NCBI RefSeq assembly: GCF_031453555.1
Contig: NZ_JAVIZM010000001.1
Coordinates: 564,001-628,000, forward strand
DNA length: 64,000 bases
From: Bacillus sp. SLBN-46
GTDB taxonomy: Bacteria > Bacillota > Bacilli > Bacillales > Cytobacillaceae
Direction of reading: 5' to 3'
Shown one piece after another: positions 39,434 through 47,991 of the stretch. Numbering within the stretch: the stretch's first letter is position 1; every line of letters begins with the position of its first letter. Both the position numbers and the translations under genes were made by a program. The notes under the pieces are model-generated. The model did not search any database. It was not told the origin of the DNA and worked only from the letters and a program-made list of their open reading frames with translations.

Positions 39434-39530
39434 GGGTGCAGTGTGTTTTTAGTAATTCAGTGCCTGTTGAAAGACAAGCACCTTATATAACTCTGTTTCG
39501 AAAGATTCAGGGCGGAAGGAGATGAAAAGA

Positions 39531-39743
39531 ATGAAAGCAGGAATTCATCCAAATTATAAAACAGTATCGGTGACTTGCGCATGTGGTAACACATTCGAAA
39601 CTGGTTCTGTAAAAAATGAGATCCGTGTTGAAACATGTTCAGAATGTCATCCATTCTATACTGGTCGTCAAAAATTCGCTGAAGCTGGCGGACGTGTTGA
39701 CCGTTTCAACAAAAAATACGGCCTTAAGCAACAGCAACAATAA
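39531..39743 (+). CDS. rpmE: 50S ribosomal protein L31, zinc type
   Basis: A 70-residue L31. The zinc-binding cysteines are present (CACGN near residue 16 and CSECHP near 37), so this is the zinc-containing form, not the zinc-free YtiA type. The start is the ATG at 39531, since AAGGAG lies 9 bases before it and directly abuts the earlier in-frame ATG at 39522. The C-terminus ends in a Gln run (KQQQQ). A perfect promoter upstream and a strong terminator make it monocistronic. Confidence 0.96.
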   Translation: MKAGIHPNYKTVSVTCACGNTFETGSVKNEIRVETCSECHPFYTGRQKFAEAGGRVDRFNKKYGLKQQQQ

Positions 39744-39749
39744 TCGCTC

Positions 39750-39788
39750 AAAACAGGCAAGAAGAAAGTCGGCTTGCCTGTTTTTTAT
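39750..39788 (+). terminator. rpmE terminator
   Basis: AAAACAGGCAAG pairs with CTTGCCTGTTTT around an 11-base loop, followed by a T tract. Confidence 0.92.
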
Positions 39789-39964
39789 TGAAAAAAATAG
39801 GAAAATTCACTTTCCGACGGACTGGTTAGTTCGGTCGATATAGGGTAAAGTGATACTAATAAGAAGGTAACAGAGTACTGTTTAATATAGATCGGCGATA
39901 CATAGGAAAGTTGGACAAGTATCGTTAAAAAAGGTTTCGTTTTTATAGGAAGGAGATGCCGTTT

Positions 39965-40582
39965 ATGTATTTAATGAAGCAAACCGGATGGGTTGAGGTT
40001 ATCTGCGGCAGTATGTTTTCTGGAAAGTCAGAGGAATTGATTCGTCGTGTGAGACGGGCTCAATTTGCGAAGCAAAAAATCGCTGTGTTTAAGCCAAAAA
40101 TTGATAATCGCTACAGTGAACAATCTGTAGTCTCCCATAATGGCTCTTCTTTTCATGCGAAGCCAATTTCCCATTCTATAGAGATTCTTCATCATGTAGA
40201 AGCAGATATGGACATTATTGCGATTGATGAAGTGCAGTTTTTTGACGAAGGCATTGTCCGGGTAGTTCAGCAGCTAGCAGATAGCGGGCACCGCGTCGTT
40301 TGTGCTGGTCTTGATATGGATTTCCGTGGCGAACCGTTCGCACAAATGCCTGCGTTAATGGCGATTGCCGAGACAGTAACAAAGCTTCAGGCTGTATGCA
40401 CGGTTTGTGGTTCACCATCTAGCCGCACACAGCGCTTGATTGACGGACGTCCGGCATCATACCATGACCCGGTAATCTTGGTTGGCGCTTCCGAGGCATA
40501 CGAGCCACGCTGCCGTCACCATCACGAAGTACCAAAAACAGCTTCTTATCGGTCGGTATTACAAGAAGAAGCAACAAACTAG
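39965..40582 (+). CDS. tdk: Thymidine kinase
   Basis: A 205-residue type II thymidine kinase that salvages thymidine to dTMP. The P-loop is [11 protein letters not shown] near residue 15, the DEVQFFD Walker B segment lies near 88, and the structural zinc Cys residues are CTVCG near 143 and CRHHH at the end. The ATG at 39965 has AAGGAG 9 bases upstream; an ATG at 39956 abuts that site. It sits between rpmE and prfA as in B. subtilis, and is followed by a palindromic repeat and a terminator. Confidence 0.96.
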   Translation: MYLMKQTGWVEVICGSMFSGKSEELIRRVRRAQFAKQKIAVFKPKIDNRYSEQSVVSHNGSSFHAKPISHSIEILHHVEADMDIIAIDEVQFFDEGIVRVVQQLADSGHRVVCAGLDMDFRGEPFAQMPALMAIAETVTKLQAVCTVCGSPSSRTQRLIDGRPASYHDPVILVGASEAYEPRCRHHHEVPKTASYRSVLQEEATN

Positions 40583-40626
40583 TGGGGACAGTCCCCCGCT
40601 GCTTTAAAGCACTGGGGGACTGTCCC
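40583..40626. repeat. GGGGACAGTCCCC-family palindromic repeat after tdk
   Basis: GGGGACAGTCCCCC and GGGGGACTGTCCCC flank a short palindromic linker (GCTTTAAAGC). It begins one base after the tdk stop. Confidence 0.88.
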
Positions 40627-40630
40627 CAAA

Positions 40631-40665
40631 AAAGAGTTCAGGATGAGGTCCTGGCTCTTTTTTGC
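40631..40665 (+). terminator. tdk terminator
   Basis: AAGAG-TCAGGA pairs with TCCTGG-CTCTT with one bulged base, followed by TTTTTT. Confidence 0.75.
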
Positions 40666-40720
40666 GTTAAGTTGGGGATAGTATAGTAACGAGATTTTTC
40701 ATCAGAAAGGAAGTGGTAGG

Positions 40721-41089
40721 ATGAAAAAATTTGCTTTTTTGTTCGTTTATTTCTTATTGGTTTTAATGTCGGGATGCAGCTCAAATGATTTTCAAATAGA
40801 TCTCCTGACCCCTAAATCGTTTACACCTGAACAGCCTTCTACCATTCAAATTAAAGTCCTGGACAGTGAGGGGAAGCCGGTAACTGGTGCGAAGGTTCGT
40901 GCAGATATAAATATGCACATGATGAGTCATGGAGATATTTCCATGAAGGATATGAAAGAAACATCGAACGGTGTGTATACGGGAGTGGCTACCTTCGAAA
41001 TGGAAGGCGACTATACAGCCACCGTCCAAATCGATGATAACGGTAAAAAGTGGACGGGAGAAAAGAGATTCTCCATTGTTTCTAACTAA
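40721..41089 (+). CDS. YtkA-like lipoprotein
   Basis: A 122-residue predicted lipoprotein: signal peptide with lipobox LMSGC (Cys at about 19), then one Ig-like beta domain resembling the YtkA/FixH-type family (TIQIKVLDSEGKPVTGAKV, VYTGVATFEMEGDYTATV). The loop NMHMMSHGDISMKDM has several Met and His residues and could bind copper, which is inference. AAGGAAG precedes the ATG. Its role is unknown; it is followed by another lipoprotein gene in the same direction after 84 bases. Confidence 0.75.
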   Translation: MKKFAFLFVYFLLVLMSGCSSNDFQIDLLTPKSFTPEQPSTIQIKVLDSEGKPVTGAKVRADINMHMMSHGDISMKDMKETSNGVYTGVATFEMEGDYTATVQIDDNGKKWTGEKRFSIVSN

Positions 41090-41173
41090 GCAAAGTAGGT
41101 AAATCTTTGGAAGGAATTCACAACGTAACTTCACCTTCTAGACGGGCATGATAGTAGTAATGGGAGGTGTAAG

Positions 41174-41764
41174 ATGCTGAAAAAGTGGATGTTTCTTTCC
41201 GTCATAACGTTATTTTTATTAAGTGGATGTCAAAGTAACCGCGGGGCAAATGAAGAGGCCTATGATTTGAAGAAAGACCGCTCAGCACCAAATTTTATGT
41301 CCAGCACCCGTAACAATGCGGATGATCTGGATACGATTGATGATACGGCGACGCCTAAAAATAGGGACATCGTGGATAATATGAGCAACAGCAGCAACGA
41401 TAAAAATCACCCTGACAATCTGTCTGACCGCGGCAAAAATAAGCGGCATTTAGTGGAAGATGATATCACGAACCAAAATCCAAATTTCCTTGACCTTAAG
41501 AGAACGGGGAGTGGCTCGGAAGCTGGTGGCGGTAAAAATACGGGTAATGACACTTACAAGGCCAAACAAGTGATTTCAAAGACAAATGAGTTTGTCACTG
41601 ATTCTGTTTGGATTAATGGGGACCGTATGTGGGTGTCTGTTTATAAAAAAGGCATGCTTTCTGATAAAGAAAGAATGGATGCGCAAGCACGTCTCCACCG
41701 CAAACTTGTACAAGCGCTACCGCGCTACAATATCGAAGTTCGTGTAAAAGAAGACCGAAGATAA
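41174..41764 (+). CDS. Predicted lipoprotein, function unknown
   Basis: A 196-residue secreted lipoprotein with signal peptide and lipobox LLSGC (Cys near 19). Residues 25-135 are hydrophilic and probably disordered (many Asp, Asn, Ser, Gly). A compact C-terminal domain of about 60 residues (FVTDSVWINGDRMWVSVYKK ... NIEVRVKED) recalls the YhcN/YlaJ sporulation lipoprotein domain, but I cannot confirm membership. GGGAGG precedes the ATG. It is closed by a terminator. Confidence 0.65.
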   Translation: MLKKWMFLSVITLFLLSGCQSNRGANEEAYDLKKDRSAPNFMSSTRNNADDLDTIDDTATPKNRDIVDNMSNSSNDKNHPDNLSDRGKNKRHLVEDDITNQNPNFLDLKRTGSGSEAGGGKNTGNDTYKAKQVISKTNEFVTDSVWINGDRMWVSVYKKGMLSDKERMDAQARLHRKLVQALPRYNIEVRVKEDRR

Positions 41765-41795
41765 CATGCTCTGACTTCAGGGCATGTTTTTTATT
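41764..41795 (+). terminator. Terminator after the lipoprotein genes
   Basis: AACATGC...TGA pairs with GGGCATGTT, followed by TTTTTT. Confidence 0.8.
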
Positions 41796-41823
41796 TGAAT
41801 TTTTTTCCTATAATTGATAAAAT
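41795..41823 (+). promoter_or_regulatory. Sigma-A promoter of the GNAT gene at 41860
   Basis: TTGAAT (41795-41800), a 17-base spacer and TAAAAT (41818-41823). Confidence 0.6.
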
Positions 41824-41859
41824 TAGAACAAACGTTCCTTTGGAGAGGGGATTTTTTGA

Positions 41860-42327
41860 ATGCAGCTCTATTTTTATAATGAGAGATTTAAACAGGATAT
41901 CGAACAATATCAAATAACAGAGGATCAATTGCGTTTTACAGGGAAGCCCTTAGATTGTATTGAGCTTTCCCAAGAGGATGTGGACCGCTATTCCATCTTA
42001 GCTATGGATGAAAAACAACTGGTTACGTATTTTGATTTACATAAAAATGAGGGTGTGAAACCATACTCTGATAATAAGAATGCGATATTAATTAGAGCCT
42101 TTTCAACCGATTCCCGCCACCTTGGAAAAGGCTACGCCACAAAGGTACTCAAGCTATTACCTGGCTTTGTGAAGGAACACTTTAGTGAAATCAATGAGCT
42201 TGTATTAGCGGTGAATCTGAAAAATGAAGCGGCACAAGGTTTATATAAGAAATGCGGATTTATCGATGAAGGGGTACGTAGGATGGGACCAAAGGGAGAA
42301 CTAATCGTCATGAGTTATTATCTATAG
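41860..42327 (+). CDS. GNAT-family N-acetyltransferase
   Basis: A 155-residue acetyltransferase. The acetyl-CoA pyrophosphate loop is seen in DSRHLGKGYATKVLKLL near residue 87, followed by the V-shaped strand LVLAVNLKNEAAQGLYKKCGF near 120, typical of GNAT folds. The substrate is unknown. GAGGGG precedes the ATG and a sigma-A-like promoter lies 37 bases upstream, so it may be transcribed alone. Confidence 0.85.
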   Translation: MQLYFYNERFKQDIEQYQITEDQLRFTGKPLDCIELSQEDVDRYSILAMDEKQLVTYFDLHKNEGVKPYSDNKNAILIRAFSTDSRHLGKGYATKVLKLLPGFVKEHFSEINELVLAVNLKNEAAQGLYKKCGFIDEGVRRMGPKGELIVMSYYL

Positions 42328-42417
42328 GTGAATTTTGGCAACCTGTTATTGGAGCGGAAATCAACAGGCCAGGTTAGTGAAGCGCATGCTGAAAAATTTT
42401 TCTCCCGCAAATTGGTT

Positions 42418-42446
42418 TTGACTGAGGTTTTCACCTATACTATAAT
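42418..42446 (+). promoter_or_regulatory. Sigma-A promoter of prfA-prmC
   Basis: TTGACT (42418-42423), a 17-base spacer and TATAAT (42441-42446), 35 bases before prfA. Confidence 0.85.
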
Positions 42447-42481
42447 TAGAATGTTATGGACTAAAACTCGAGGTGAATGCT

Positions 42482-43555
42482 GTGTTTGATCGTCTTCAAT
42501 CTGTGGAAGATCGTTACGAAAAGTTAAATGAACTTTTGAGCGACCCAGAAATTATTAATGATTCAAAAAAACTCCGTGAATATTCAAAAGAACAATCAGA
42601 TATACAAGAGACTGTACAAACGTATCGTGAATATAAAGAGGCTCGCGAACAGCTTCAGGATGCGAAAGCAATGCTTGAAGAAAAGCTCGACGCTGAAATG
42701 CGTGAAATGGTAAAAGAAGAAGTGAACGAGCTAGAAGCCCAAATCGTGGAACTAGAAGCAAAGATGAAGATTCTTCTTATCCCGAAGGATCCGAACGATG
42801 ACAAAAACGTTATCTTTGAAATCCGCGGGGCTGCTGGCGGAGATGAAGCGGCTTTGTTTGCTGGTAATTTATATCGCATGTACAGCCGTTATGCGGAAGC
42901 GCAAGGCTGGAAAACCGACCTCCTTGATGCCAGCCCAACTGGACTTGGCGGATACAAGGAAATCAGCTTTATGATTAATGGTCAGGGAGCATACTCCAAA
43001 TTGAAGTATGAGAACGGTGCCCACCGTGTTCAACGTGTTCCTGAAACGGAATCAAGCGGTAGGATTCATACGTCGACGGCAACCGTTGTTTGCTTGCCGG
43101 AAGCAGAGGAATTAGAAGTAGAAATTAATGATAAAGATATCCGTTTTGATGCGTTTGCTTCAAGCGGTGCCGGCGGACAGTCCGTTAACACGACCATGTC
43201 AGCCGTTCGCTTAACACACATTCCAACCGGGATCGTTGTTTCGATTCAGGATGAGAAATCGCAGCATAAAAACAAGGATAAAGCGATGAAAGTCTTACGT
43301 GCGCGTATTTATGATAAGTATCAGCAGGAAGCACAAGCTGAGTATGATTCCGTACGTAAATCTGCCGTTGGTACGGGAGACCGTTCTGAGCGGATTCGTA
43401 CGTATAACTTCCCGCAAAACCGAGTGACTGACCACCGAATCGGCTTAACGATTCAAAAGCTGGATCAAATCTTGGAAGGTAAACTTGATGATATCATCGA
43501 TGCGTTAGTTATGGATGACCAAGCGAGAAGACTGGAAAGTGCATCTAATGAGTAA
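42482..43555 (+). CDS. prfA: Peptide chain release factor 1
   Basis: RF1 recognises UAA and UAG stop codons. The 357-residue protein has the long N-terminal coiled domain, the GGQ peptidyl-tRNA hydrolysis motif in [12 protein letters not shown] near residue 230, and the PCP-domain [17 protein letters not shown]. The GTG at 42482 is chosen as the start; AGGTG lies 6 bases ahead and the family begins at this residue. A GTG at 42473 lies within that site. It overlaps prmC, which encodes its modifying methylase. Confidence 0.96.
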   Translation: MFDRLQSVEDRYEKLNELLSDPEIINDSKKLREYSKEQSDIQETVQTYREYKEAREQLQDAKAMLEEKLDAEMREMVKEEVNELEAQIVELEAKMKILLIPKDPNDDKNVIFEIRGAAGGDEAALFAGNLYRMYSRYAEAQGWKTDLLDASPTGLGGYKEISFMINGQGAYSKLKYENGAHRVQRVPETESSGRIHTSTATVVCLPEAEELEVEINDKDIRFDAFASSGAGGQSVNTTMSAVRLTHIPTGIVVSIQDEKSQHKNKDKAMKVLRARIYDKYQQEAQAEYDSVRKSAVGTGDRSERIRTYNFPQNRVTDHRIGLTIQKLDQILEGKLDDIIDALVMDDQARRLESASNE

Positions 43556-44411
43556 AAAAGGTTTTGAAGCTCTTCATTGGGCTTCTTCTTTTTTAGTTGA
43601 GAATGGCCGTGATGAGAATGCAGGGGAACTGCTTCTTCGCCATTTCAGTGGTATGTCGCGGGCGCAGTTGTTCGCGAATATCCGTGATGAGTTAGCTCCT
43701 GGTGTGTGGGAAGTCTTTGAAAAAGCAGTCCTTGAGCATGTCGCGGGTGTTCCGGTACAATACATCATTGGCTCGGAAGACTTTTACGGACGTGAGTTTA
43801 TTGTGAATGAAGAGGTACTGATCCCAAGGCCGGAGACGGAAGAGTTGGTGGAAGGAACTCTTCAGCGAATCAAGCGACTTTTCAGTGAAAAACAAGAAAT
43901 TAGGCTCGTTGATATTGGTACCGGCAGCGGGGCAATTGCGATTAGCATGAAGCTTGAACAGCCTGCACTAACGGTTTTTGCTTCTGATATTGCTGAAGAA
44001 TCGTTGAAGGTGGCGCAGGAAAACGCATTTCGACTACAGGCAGACGTCGAGTTTGTCCAAGGTGATTTGCTGAAGCCGTTTATCGGAGGAGCGTTTGATG
44101 TGGTGATGTCGAATCCGCCGTATATTCCGACTGGTGATATTGTGACGATGTCGGAAGTAGTAACGGAGCATGAGCCTCATCGTGCGTTGTTTGCTGGGGA
44201 GGACGGCTTGGATTTTTACCGCCGCTTTATGGTGGAGCTCCCACGGGTGCTAGCGCCGTGCGCGTTAGTATGTTTCGAAATTGGGGCCGGTCAGGGCGAA
44301 GCGGTAGCGGAGCTTTTTCAAAAAGCGTTCTCGAACGTGAAGGTTGAAGTGGTCAATGATATTAACGGCAAGGACCGAATGGTATTTGCAGAAATCGGCT
44401 TCGGGGCGTAG
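43548..44411 (+). CDS. prmC: Peptide chain release factor N5-glutamine methyltransferase
   Basis: PrmC methylates the GGQ glutamine of release factors. The 287-residue protein has an N-terminal helical domain (1-80), the SAM motif [14 protein letters not shown] near 120, and the NPPY active-site motif in VMSNPPYIP near 190. The ATG at 43548 overlaps the last eight bases of prfA, so the two are translationally coupled. A terminator stem includes its stop codon. Confidence 0.95.
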   Translation: MSKKGFEALHWASSFLVENGRDENAGELLLRHFSGMSRAQLFANIRDELAPGVWEVFEKAVLEHVAGVPVQYIIGSEDFYGREFIVNEEVLIPRPETEELVEGTLQRIKRLFSEKQEIRLVDIGTGSGAIAISMKLEQPALTVFASDIAEESLKVAQENAFRLQADVEFVQGDLLKPFIGGAFDVVMSNPPYIPTGDIVTMSEVVTEHEPHRALFAGEDGLDFYRRFMVELPRVLAPCALVCFEIGAGQGEAVAELFQKAFSNVKVEVVNDINGKDRMVFAEIGFGA

Positions 44412-44430
44412 TGCCTCGGAGTTTTTTTGT
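44398..44430 (+). terminator. prmC terminator overlapping the gene end
   Basis: CTTCGGGGC pairs with GCCTCGGAG around GTAGT, then seven T. The stop TAG sits in the loop, so the 5' arm is coding sequence. Confidence 0.85.
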
Positions 44431-44527
44431 ATGGCTCTTGATGGAAAATATCATTTTTTATCATTTTACTAGTTTAAGATTCTGGCTATCTGTCCACAAT
44501 GAAGATATTGAAGGGACGGTGCTGGGG

Positions 44528-45367
44528 ATGAGAAGCAAGTTAGTAGTTTGGGGATATTTAGTGGTTTTATCGTTAGGGACAATCCTAAGTTTATATATGC
44601 CGAAGACGGAAGCTGCAGCGAAGGAGTCGATCGTGATTCCGGGGGAGGCGATTCGCCTCAGAATTCTAGCAAATAGTGATTTCGAATCAGACCAAGCGAT
44701 TAAGCGCAAGGTACGGGATGCGGTGAATGCGCAGATCACGCTGTGGGTGCAGGATTTGACGTCGATGGAAAAAGCTAAGACAGTTCTTACTTCGAAGCTT
44801 CCAGAAATTCAAGAGATTGCGGAAAGGACCGTACGTGAGCAGGGTTCGGATCAGTCGGTAAAAGTAGAGTTTGGCAAGGTTCAGTTTCCAACGAAGCTGT
44901 ATGGACAGTTTTTATATCCAGCAGGCGAGTATCAAGCGATCTTGATTACTCTTGGTGAGGGTGAAGGAGCGAACTGGTGGTGTGTGCTTTATCCGCCATT
45001 ATGCTTTCTTGATTTTTCAAATGGTGTGGCTGTGAGTGAAGGGTTTGAGGAAGAGAAAAAGGCGAAGGCTGAGATGGCGCCGAAAGCGGAGGTAAAGCCG
45101 GATCAAGAGCAGGCTGGGGCGACGGTGCAGGACCAGAATCAAGAAGAGGAAGAGTTGGTTGATCATAAGAAGTTTACAGCTTCTGAAGAGCAAGAAGTAG
45201 TCGAGCACAAAAAAACGAATGTGGTAGAAAAGGAAGCAGTTAAGAAAGAAGAAAAGAAGACGAAAAAGCAAGTGCAGAAAAATGCACCTGTGTACACAGA
45301 AGAAGATGAAGAGCCGGTGAAAGTGAAATTCTTCGTATTGGAAATGTGGGAGAAACTTATGTACTAA
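44528..45367 (+). CDS. spoIIR: Stage II sporulation protein R
   Basis: SpoIIR is the forespore-made signal that activates SpoIIGA to process pro-sigma-E in the mother cell. The 279-residue protein has an N-terminal membrane/signal segment (VVWGYLVVLSLGTILSL), then the well-conserved domain (AIRLRILANSDFESDQ, FPTKLYGQFLYPAGEYQA, ANWWCVLYPPLCFLDFSNG). A long Lys/Glu/Gln-rich linker (about 175-260) and a hydrophobic end (VKFFVLEMWEKL) follow. It is longer than the B. subtilis protein because of that linker. The ATG at 44528 is weakly supported by GGTGCTGGGG; earlier in-frame ATGs lack ribosome sites. Confidence 0.93.
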   Translation: MRSKLVVWGYLVVLSLGTILSLYMPKTEAAAKESIVIPGEAIRLRILANSDFESDQAIKRKVRDAVNAQITLWVQDLTSMEKAKTVLTSKLPEIQEIAERTVREQGSDQSVKVEFGKVQFPTKLYGQFLYPAGEYQAILITLGEGEGANWWCVLYPPLCFLDFSNGVAVSEGFEEEKKAKAEMAPKAEVKPDQEQAGATVQDQNQEEEELVDHKKFTASEEQEVVEHKKTNVVEKEAVKKEEKKTKKQVQKNAPVYTEEDEEPVKVKFFVLEMWEKLMY

Positions 45368-45400
45368 GCCAGTTTCTAAAAGGAGCTGGTTTTTTATTTG
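45368..45400 (+). terminator. spoIIR terminator
   Basis: CCAGTTTCT pairs with AGGAGCTGG around AAA, followed by TTTTTTA. Confidence 0.75.
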
Positions 45401-45498
45401 AGAAAAAAATTACTAGATTCCAGGACTAGCCTGTTCTATTTTTCCTACCTATTCATATTAATAGAGTAGAAAAAGAAAATGAATGAGGTGGAAGAGAG

Positions 45499-45945
45499 AT
45501 GCAGGCATTAATTCGTAGAGCAAATAAAGAGGATTTAGGAAATGTAAGAGAGTTTCTTTCACGGGCGGGGCTTGGGACGGATGGACTAAATGGTGAGACG
45601 ATTGATCATTTTCTACTGCTAGAAAACGAGGATGGATCGTTACGGGGGTCGCTTGGCATGGAGGGGTTTGAAGAACATGGGTTGCTGCGCTCGCTGGTCG
45701 TGTCGCCTGGACAAGCAGATAAGGAAATTTTCGTCCTTTTTGATCAAATGGTGCAATTAGCGAAAGAAAAGGGGATGAGAAGCTTATTTTTGGCAACAAA
45801 TAAGAGTGTGGCTCTTCCGTTTTTTGAATTAATGGGCTTTCAACGGGTGGTTCGTGAGGAATTACCAGAAGGATTTTATCAATCAGAGCACATTCGACAC
45901 GTTTTGAATGTGGATAACTCGTTATTTTTAAAATTTTCTTTATAA
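45499..45945 (+). CDS. ywlB: GNAT-family acetyltransferase YwlB
   Basis: A 148-residue GNAT-like protein in the place of B. subtilis ywlB (between spoIIR and ywlC). The N-terminal strand ALIRRANKEDLGNVREFL and the later LRSLVVSPGQADKEIFVLFD fit the fold, although the glycine-rich acetyl-CoA loop is degenerate. The substrate is unknown. Two DnaA-box-like sequences begin inside and just after its 3' end, part of the cluster before ywlC. Confidence 0.78.
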   Translation: MQALIRRANKEDLGNVREFLSRAGLGTDGLNGETIDHFLLLENEDGSLRGSLGMEGFEEHGLLRSLVVSPGQADKEIFVLFDQMVQLAKEKGMRSLFLATNKSVALPFFELMGFQRVVREELPEGFYQSEHIRHVLNVDNSLFLKFSL

Positions 45946-46200
45946 TTGTGGATATATCCACAAAGTTATCCACTTTTTTCGGAAACTTATACACAATTTG
46001 TGGATAAACCTTGTTTTTATAGCCACCTTCTTTTATACTTTCAAACGTACTCGTTCAAAAATCTGAGTCAAGGTGCCTAGAATCGGCAAATTTCGATAAA
46101 ATACTCAGTTACGATAAAGGTGGATAACTATGAACACAAAAGTCTGGAAAGTGGATAAGTATGTGGATAATCTCGTAAATAATCCACAAGTTGTGGATGC
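45909..46200. promoter_or_regulatory. DnaA-box cluster upstream of sua5/ywlC
   Basis: Perfect TTATCCACA boxes (read on the minus strand) are at 45909-45917, 45999-46007 and 46162-46170. One-mismatch boxes are at 45947-45955, 45954-45962 (together the palindrome TTGTGGATATATCCACAA), 45966-45974, 45987-45995, 46119-46127, 46150-46158 and 46180-46188. A two-mismatch copy is at 46192-46200. I recall that the ywlC region is one of the DnaA-binding clusters outside oriC in B. subtilis. Confidence 0.85.
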
Positions 46201-47173
46201 AGCTCATTTTTTAAGTGAAAATGAGGTGGTAGCCCTCCCAACGGAGACAGTGTATGGCTTGGGTGGGAATGCCGAAAGTGATGAAGCGGTAGCGAAGATT
46301 TTTGCTGCGAAAGGACGGCCGAGTGATAATCCGTTAATTATCCACATTGCTGACCGGGAGCAGTTGAACCGGTTTGTGGCGGAGGTTCCTGCTAAGGCCG
46401 AGATTCTAATGGATGCTTTTTGGCCAGGGCCGCTGACGGTTATTTTTAAAAAGAAGGAAGGCGTTCTTTCGGAGAAGGCGACGGCTGGTTTAGCGACGGT
46501 TGCGGTTCGAATGCCAGATCACCCCGTGGCGCTTGCGCTGCTTAAGGTGTGCGGTTTGCCGATTGCAGCACCAAGTGCCAATAGCTCAGGTAAACCGAGT
46601 CCTACGAATGCCGTGCATGTGATGGATGATTTAAATGGAAAAATTGCCGGAGTGCTCGATGGCGGCGCGACTGGTGTGGGTGTGGAGTCGACGGTGGTCG
46701 ATTGCACGGAATCGGTTCCGGTTATTTTACGGCCAGGCGGGGTCACGAAAGAGCAGCTTGCGGCGGTGATTGGTGAGGTTCGGGTCGACCCGGCGTTAAC
46801 CGATGAGGCAGCAAAACCAAAAGCGCCGGGAATGAAATATCGCCACTATGCTCCGAACGCACCGCTTTATATGGTGTCAGGCACCAGGGAGTTTTTGCAA
46901 GGTTTGGTAGAAGAAAAGCGACGGGATGGCTTGCGGGTCGGGGTGTTAACGACAGTGGAGAATGTGGAGTTCTACCATGCCGATGTGGTGTTCGCCTGTG
47001 GAAGACGGGCAGAGTTGGAGACGGTGGCCACGGCACTGTATGATACGTTACGCCGATTTAACGAGACCGATGTGGATCTCATTTATAGTGAAGTATTTTC
47101 AAGTACAGGTGTAGGACATGCGATCATGAACCGCCTGCAAAAAGCAGCAGGAAATAAGTTAATTACCGAGTAA
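46130..47173 (+). CDS. ywlC: Threonylcarbamoyl-AMP synthase, Sua5/YwlC type
   Basis: Sua5 makes threonylcarbamoyl-AMP for the t6A37 modification of tRNAs reading ANN codons. The 347-residue protein has the YrdC domain (about 20-205, ALPTETVYGLGGNA, KGRPSDNPLIIHI, APSANSSGKPSPT), the linker (PGMKYRHYAPNAPLY), and the C-terminal Sua5 domain. The linker coding DNA contains GGTGTCAGGCACC (46873-46885), identical to a dispersed repeat elsewhere in the window. The first codons overlap the DnaA-box cluster. Confidence 0.94.
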   Translation: MNTKVWKVDKYVDNLVNNPQVVDAAHFLSENEVVALPTETVYGLGGNAESDEAVAKIFAAKGRPSDNPLIIHIADREQLNRFVAEVPAKAEILMDAFWPGPLTVIFKKKEGVLSEKATAGLATVAVRMPDHPVALALLKVCGLPIAAPSANSSGKPSPTNAVHVMDDLNGKIAGVLDGGATGVGVESTVVDCTESVPVILRPGGVTKEQLAAVIGEVRVDPALTDEAAKPKAPGMKYRHYAPNAPLYMVSGTREFLQGLVEEKRRDGLRVGVLTTVENVEFYHADVVFACGRRAELETVATALYDTLRRFNETDVDLIYSEVFSSTGVGHAIMNRLQKAAGNKLITE

Positions 47174-47208
47174 GCACCAGGATTAATCTCCGGTGCTTTT
47201 TTTTTCAT
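47174..47208 (+). terminator. ywlC terminator
   Basis: AGCACC-GG pairs with CCGGTGCT, followed by eight or more T. Confidence 0.9.
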
Positions 47209-47302
47209 TTAGTCAGAGTTCCAATTTCTCTCTCTCGTGACTTCTAAACTGGTTTGGACGTGCATATCATTAGGTTAGTTAGTCCAAGGGGGCGGGGACA
47301 GA

Positions 47303-47861
47303 ATGTCTGAATTAGTTGGGGAATTACTTACATTAGTGATCATGGCCTTTGCGCTAGGCATGGATGCCTTCTCGGTGGGGCTAGGTATGGGGATGTACAA
47401 ACTACGGCTGAGGAAAATCTTCGAAATTGGGATCACCATTGGAATTTTTCATGTATGGATGCCGTTAGTGGGCCTACTAACCGCGTAAATTTTTATCAGA
47501 GAAATTTGGCACGTTTGCCAGCTTAATTGGCGGACTCTTACTCATCGTTCTCGGATTGCAGATGATATGGGCAAGCCTGAAAAAAGGAGACGAAAAAGTC
47601 ATTACGCCGGTTGGTTTCGGCTTACTCTTATTTGCTTTAAGTGTTAGTCTCGACAGTTTTTCTGTGGGCCTGACATTAGGGATTTACGGGGCAAAAATTG
47701 TGCTTGTGCTAATCTCCTTTGGAGTCGTGGCCACGGTACTAACCTGGGCAGGCTTGCTGTTGGGAAAAAAGGTACAAGGCTGGCTTGGCAACTATAGTGA
47801 AGCGTTAGGTGGGGCGATTTTACTTGCGTTCGGCTTAAAACTGATCCTCCCATTATGGTAG
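47303..47861 (+). pseudogene. mntP: Manganese efflux pump MntP, frameshifted
   Basis: The MntP (YwlD) reading frame is split. Codons from 47303 give [20 protein letters not shown] and continue to LLTA, then TAA. From 47487 a shifted frame continues [19 protein letters not shown] to the end at 47861. Removing one C at about 47484 (ACCGCGTAAA to ACCGGTAAA) restores LLTGKFLSEKF and one protein of about 185 residues with six hydrophobic segments and the paired [12 protein letters not shown] / [12 protein letters not shown] repeats. It is otherwise intact, so either a very recent mutation or a sequencing error is likely. Mn(II) export would be lost if real. Confidence 0.85.
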
Positions 47862-47888
47862 GTATTTACTTACAAATGAGGTAACTCT

Positions 47889-47918
47889 TTCAAAATTACG
47901 GCTCAATTATGGTAGAAT
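47889..47918 (+). promoter_or_regulatory. Possible promoter of the C39-like gene
   Basis: TTCAAA (47889-47894), an 18-base spacer and TAGAAT (47913-47918), about 75 bases before the gene. Confidence 0.4.
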
Positions 47919-47991
47919 AGAAGTTGGTAAATTTTTAACATACCAATCTATTAAATAAGCAGATGAGACGTTTTTTGAGGAGGGGCACAGG

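Noticed and set aside
46519..47036. Minus-strand reading frames over ywlC
   Set aside because: Antisense shadows of a clear Sua5 gene without ribosome sites or family features.
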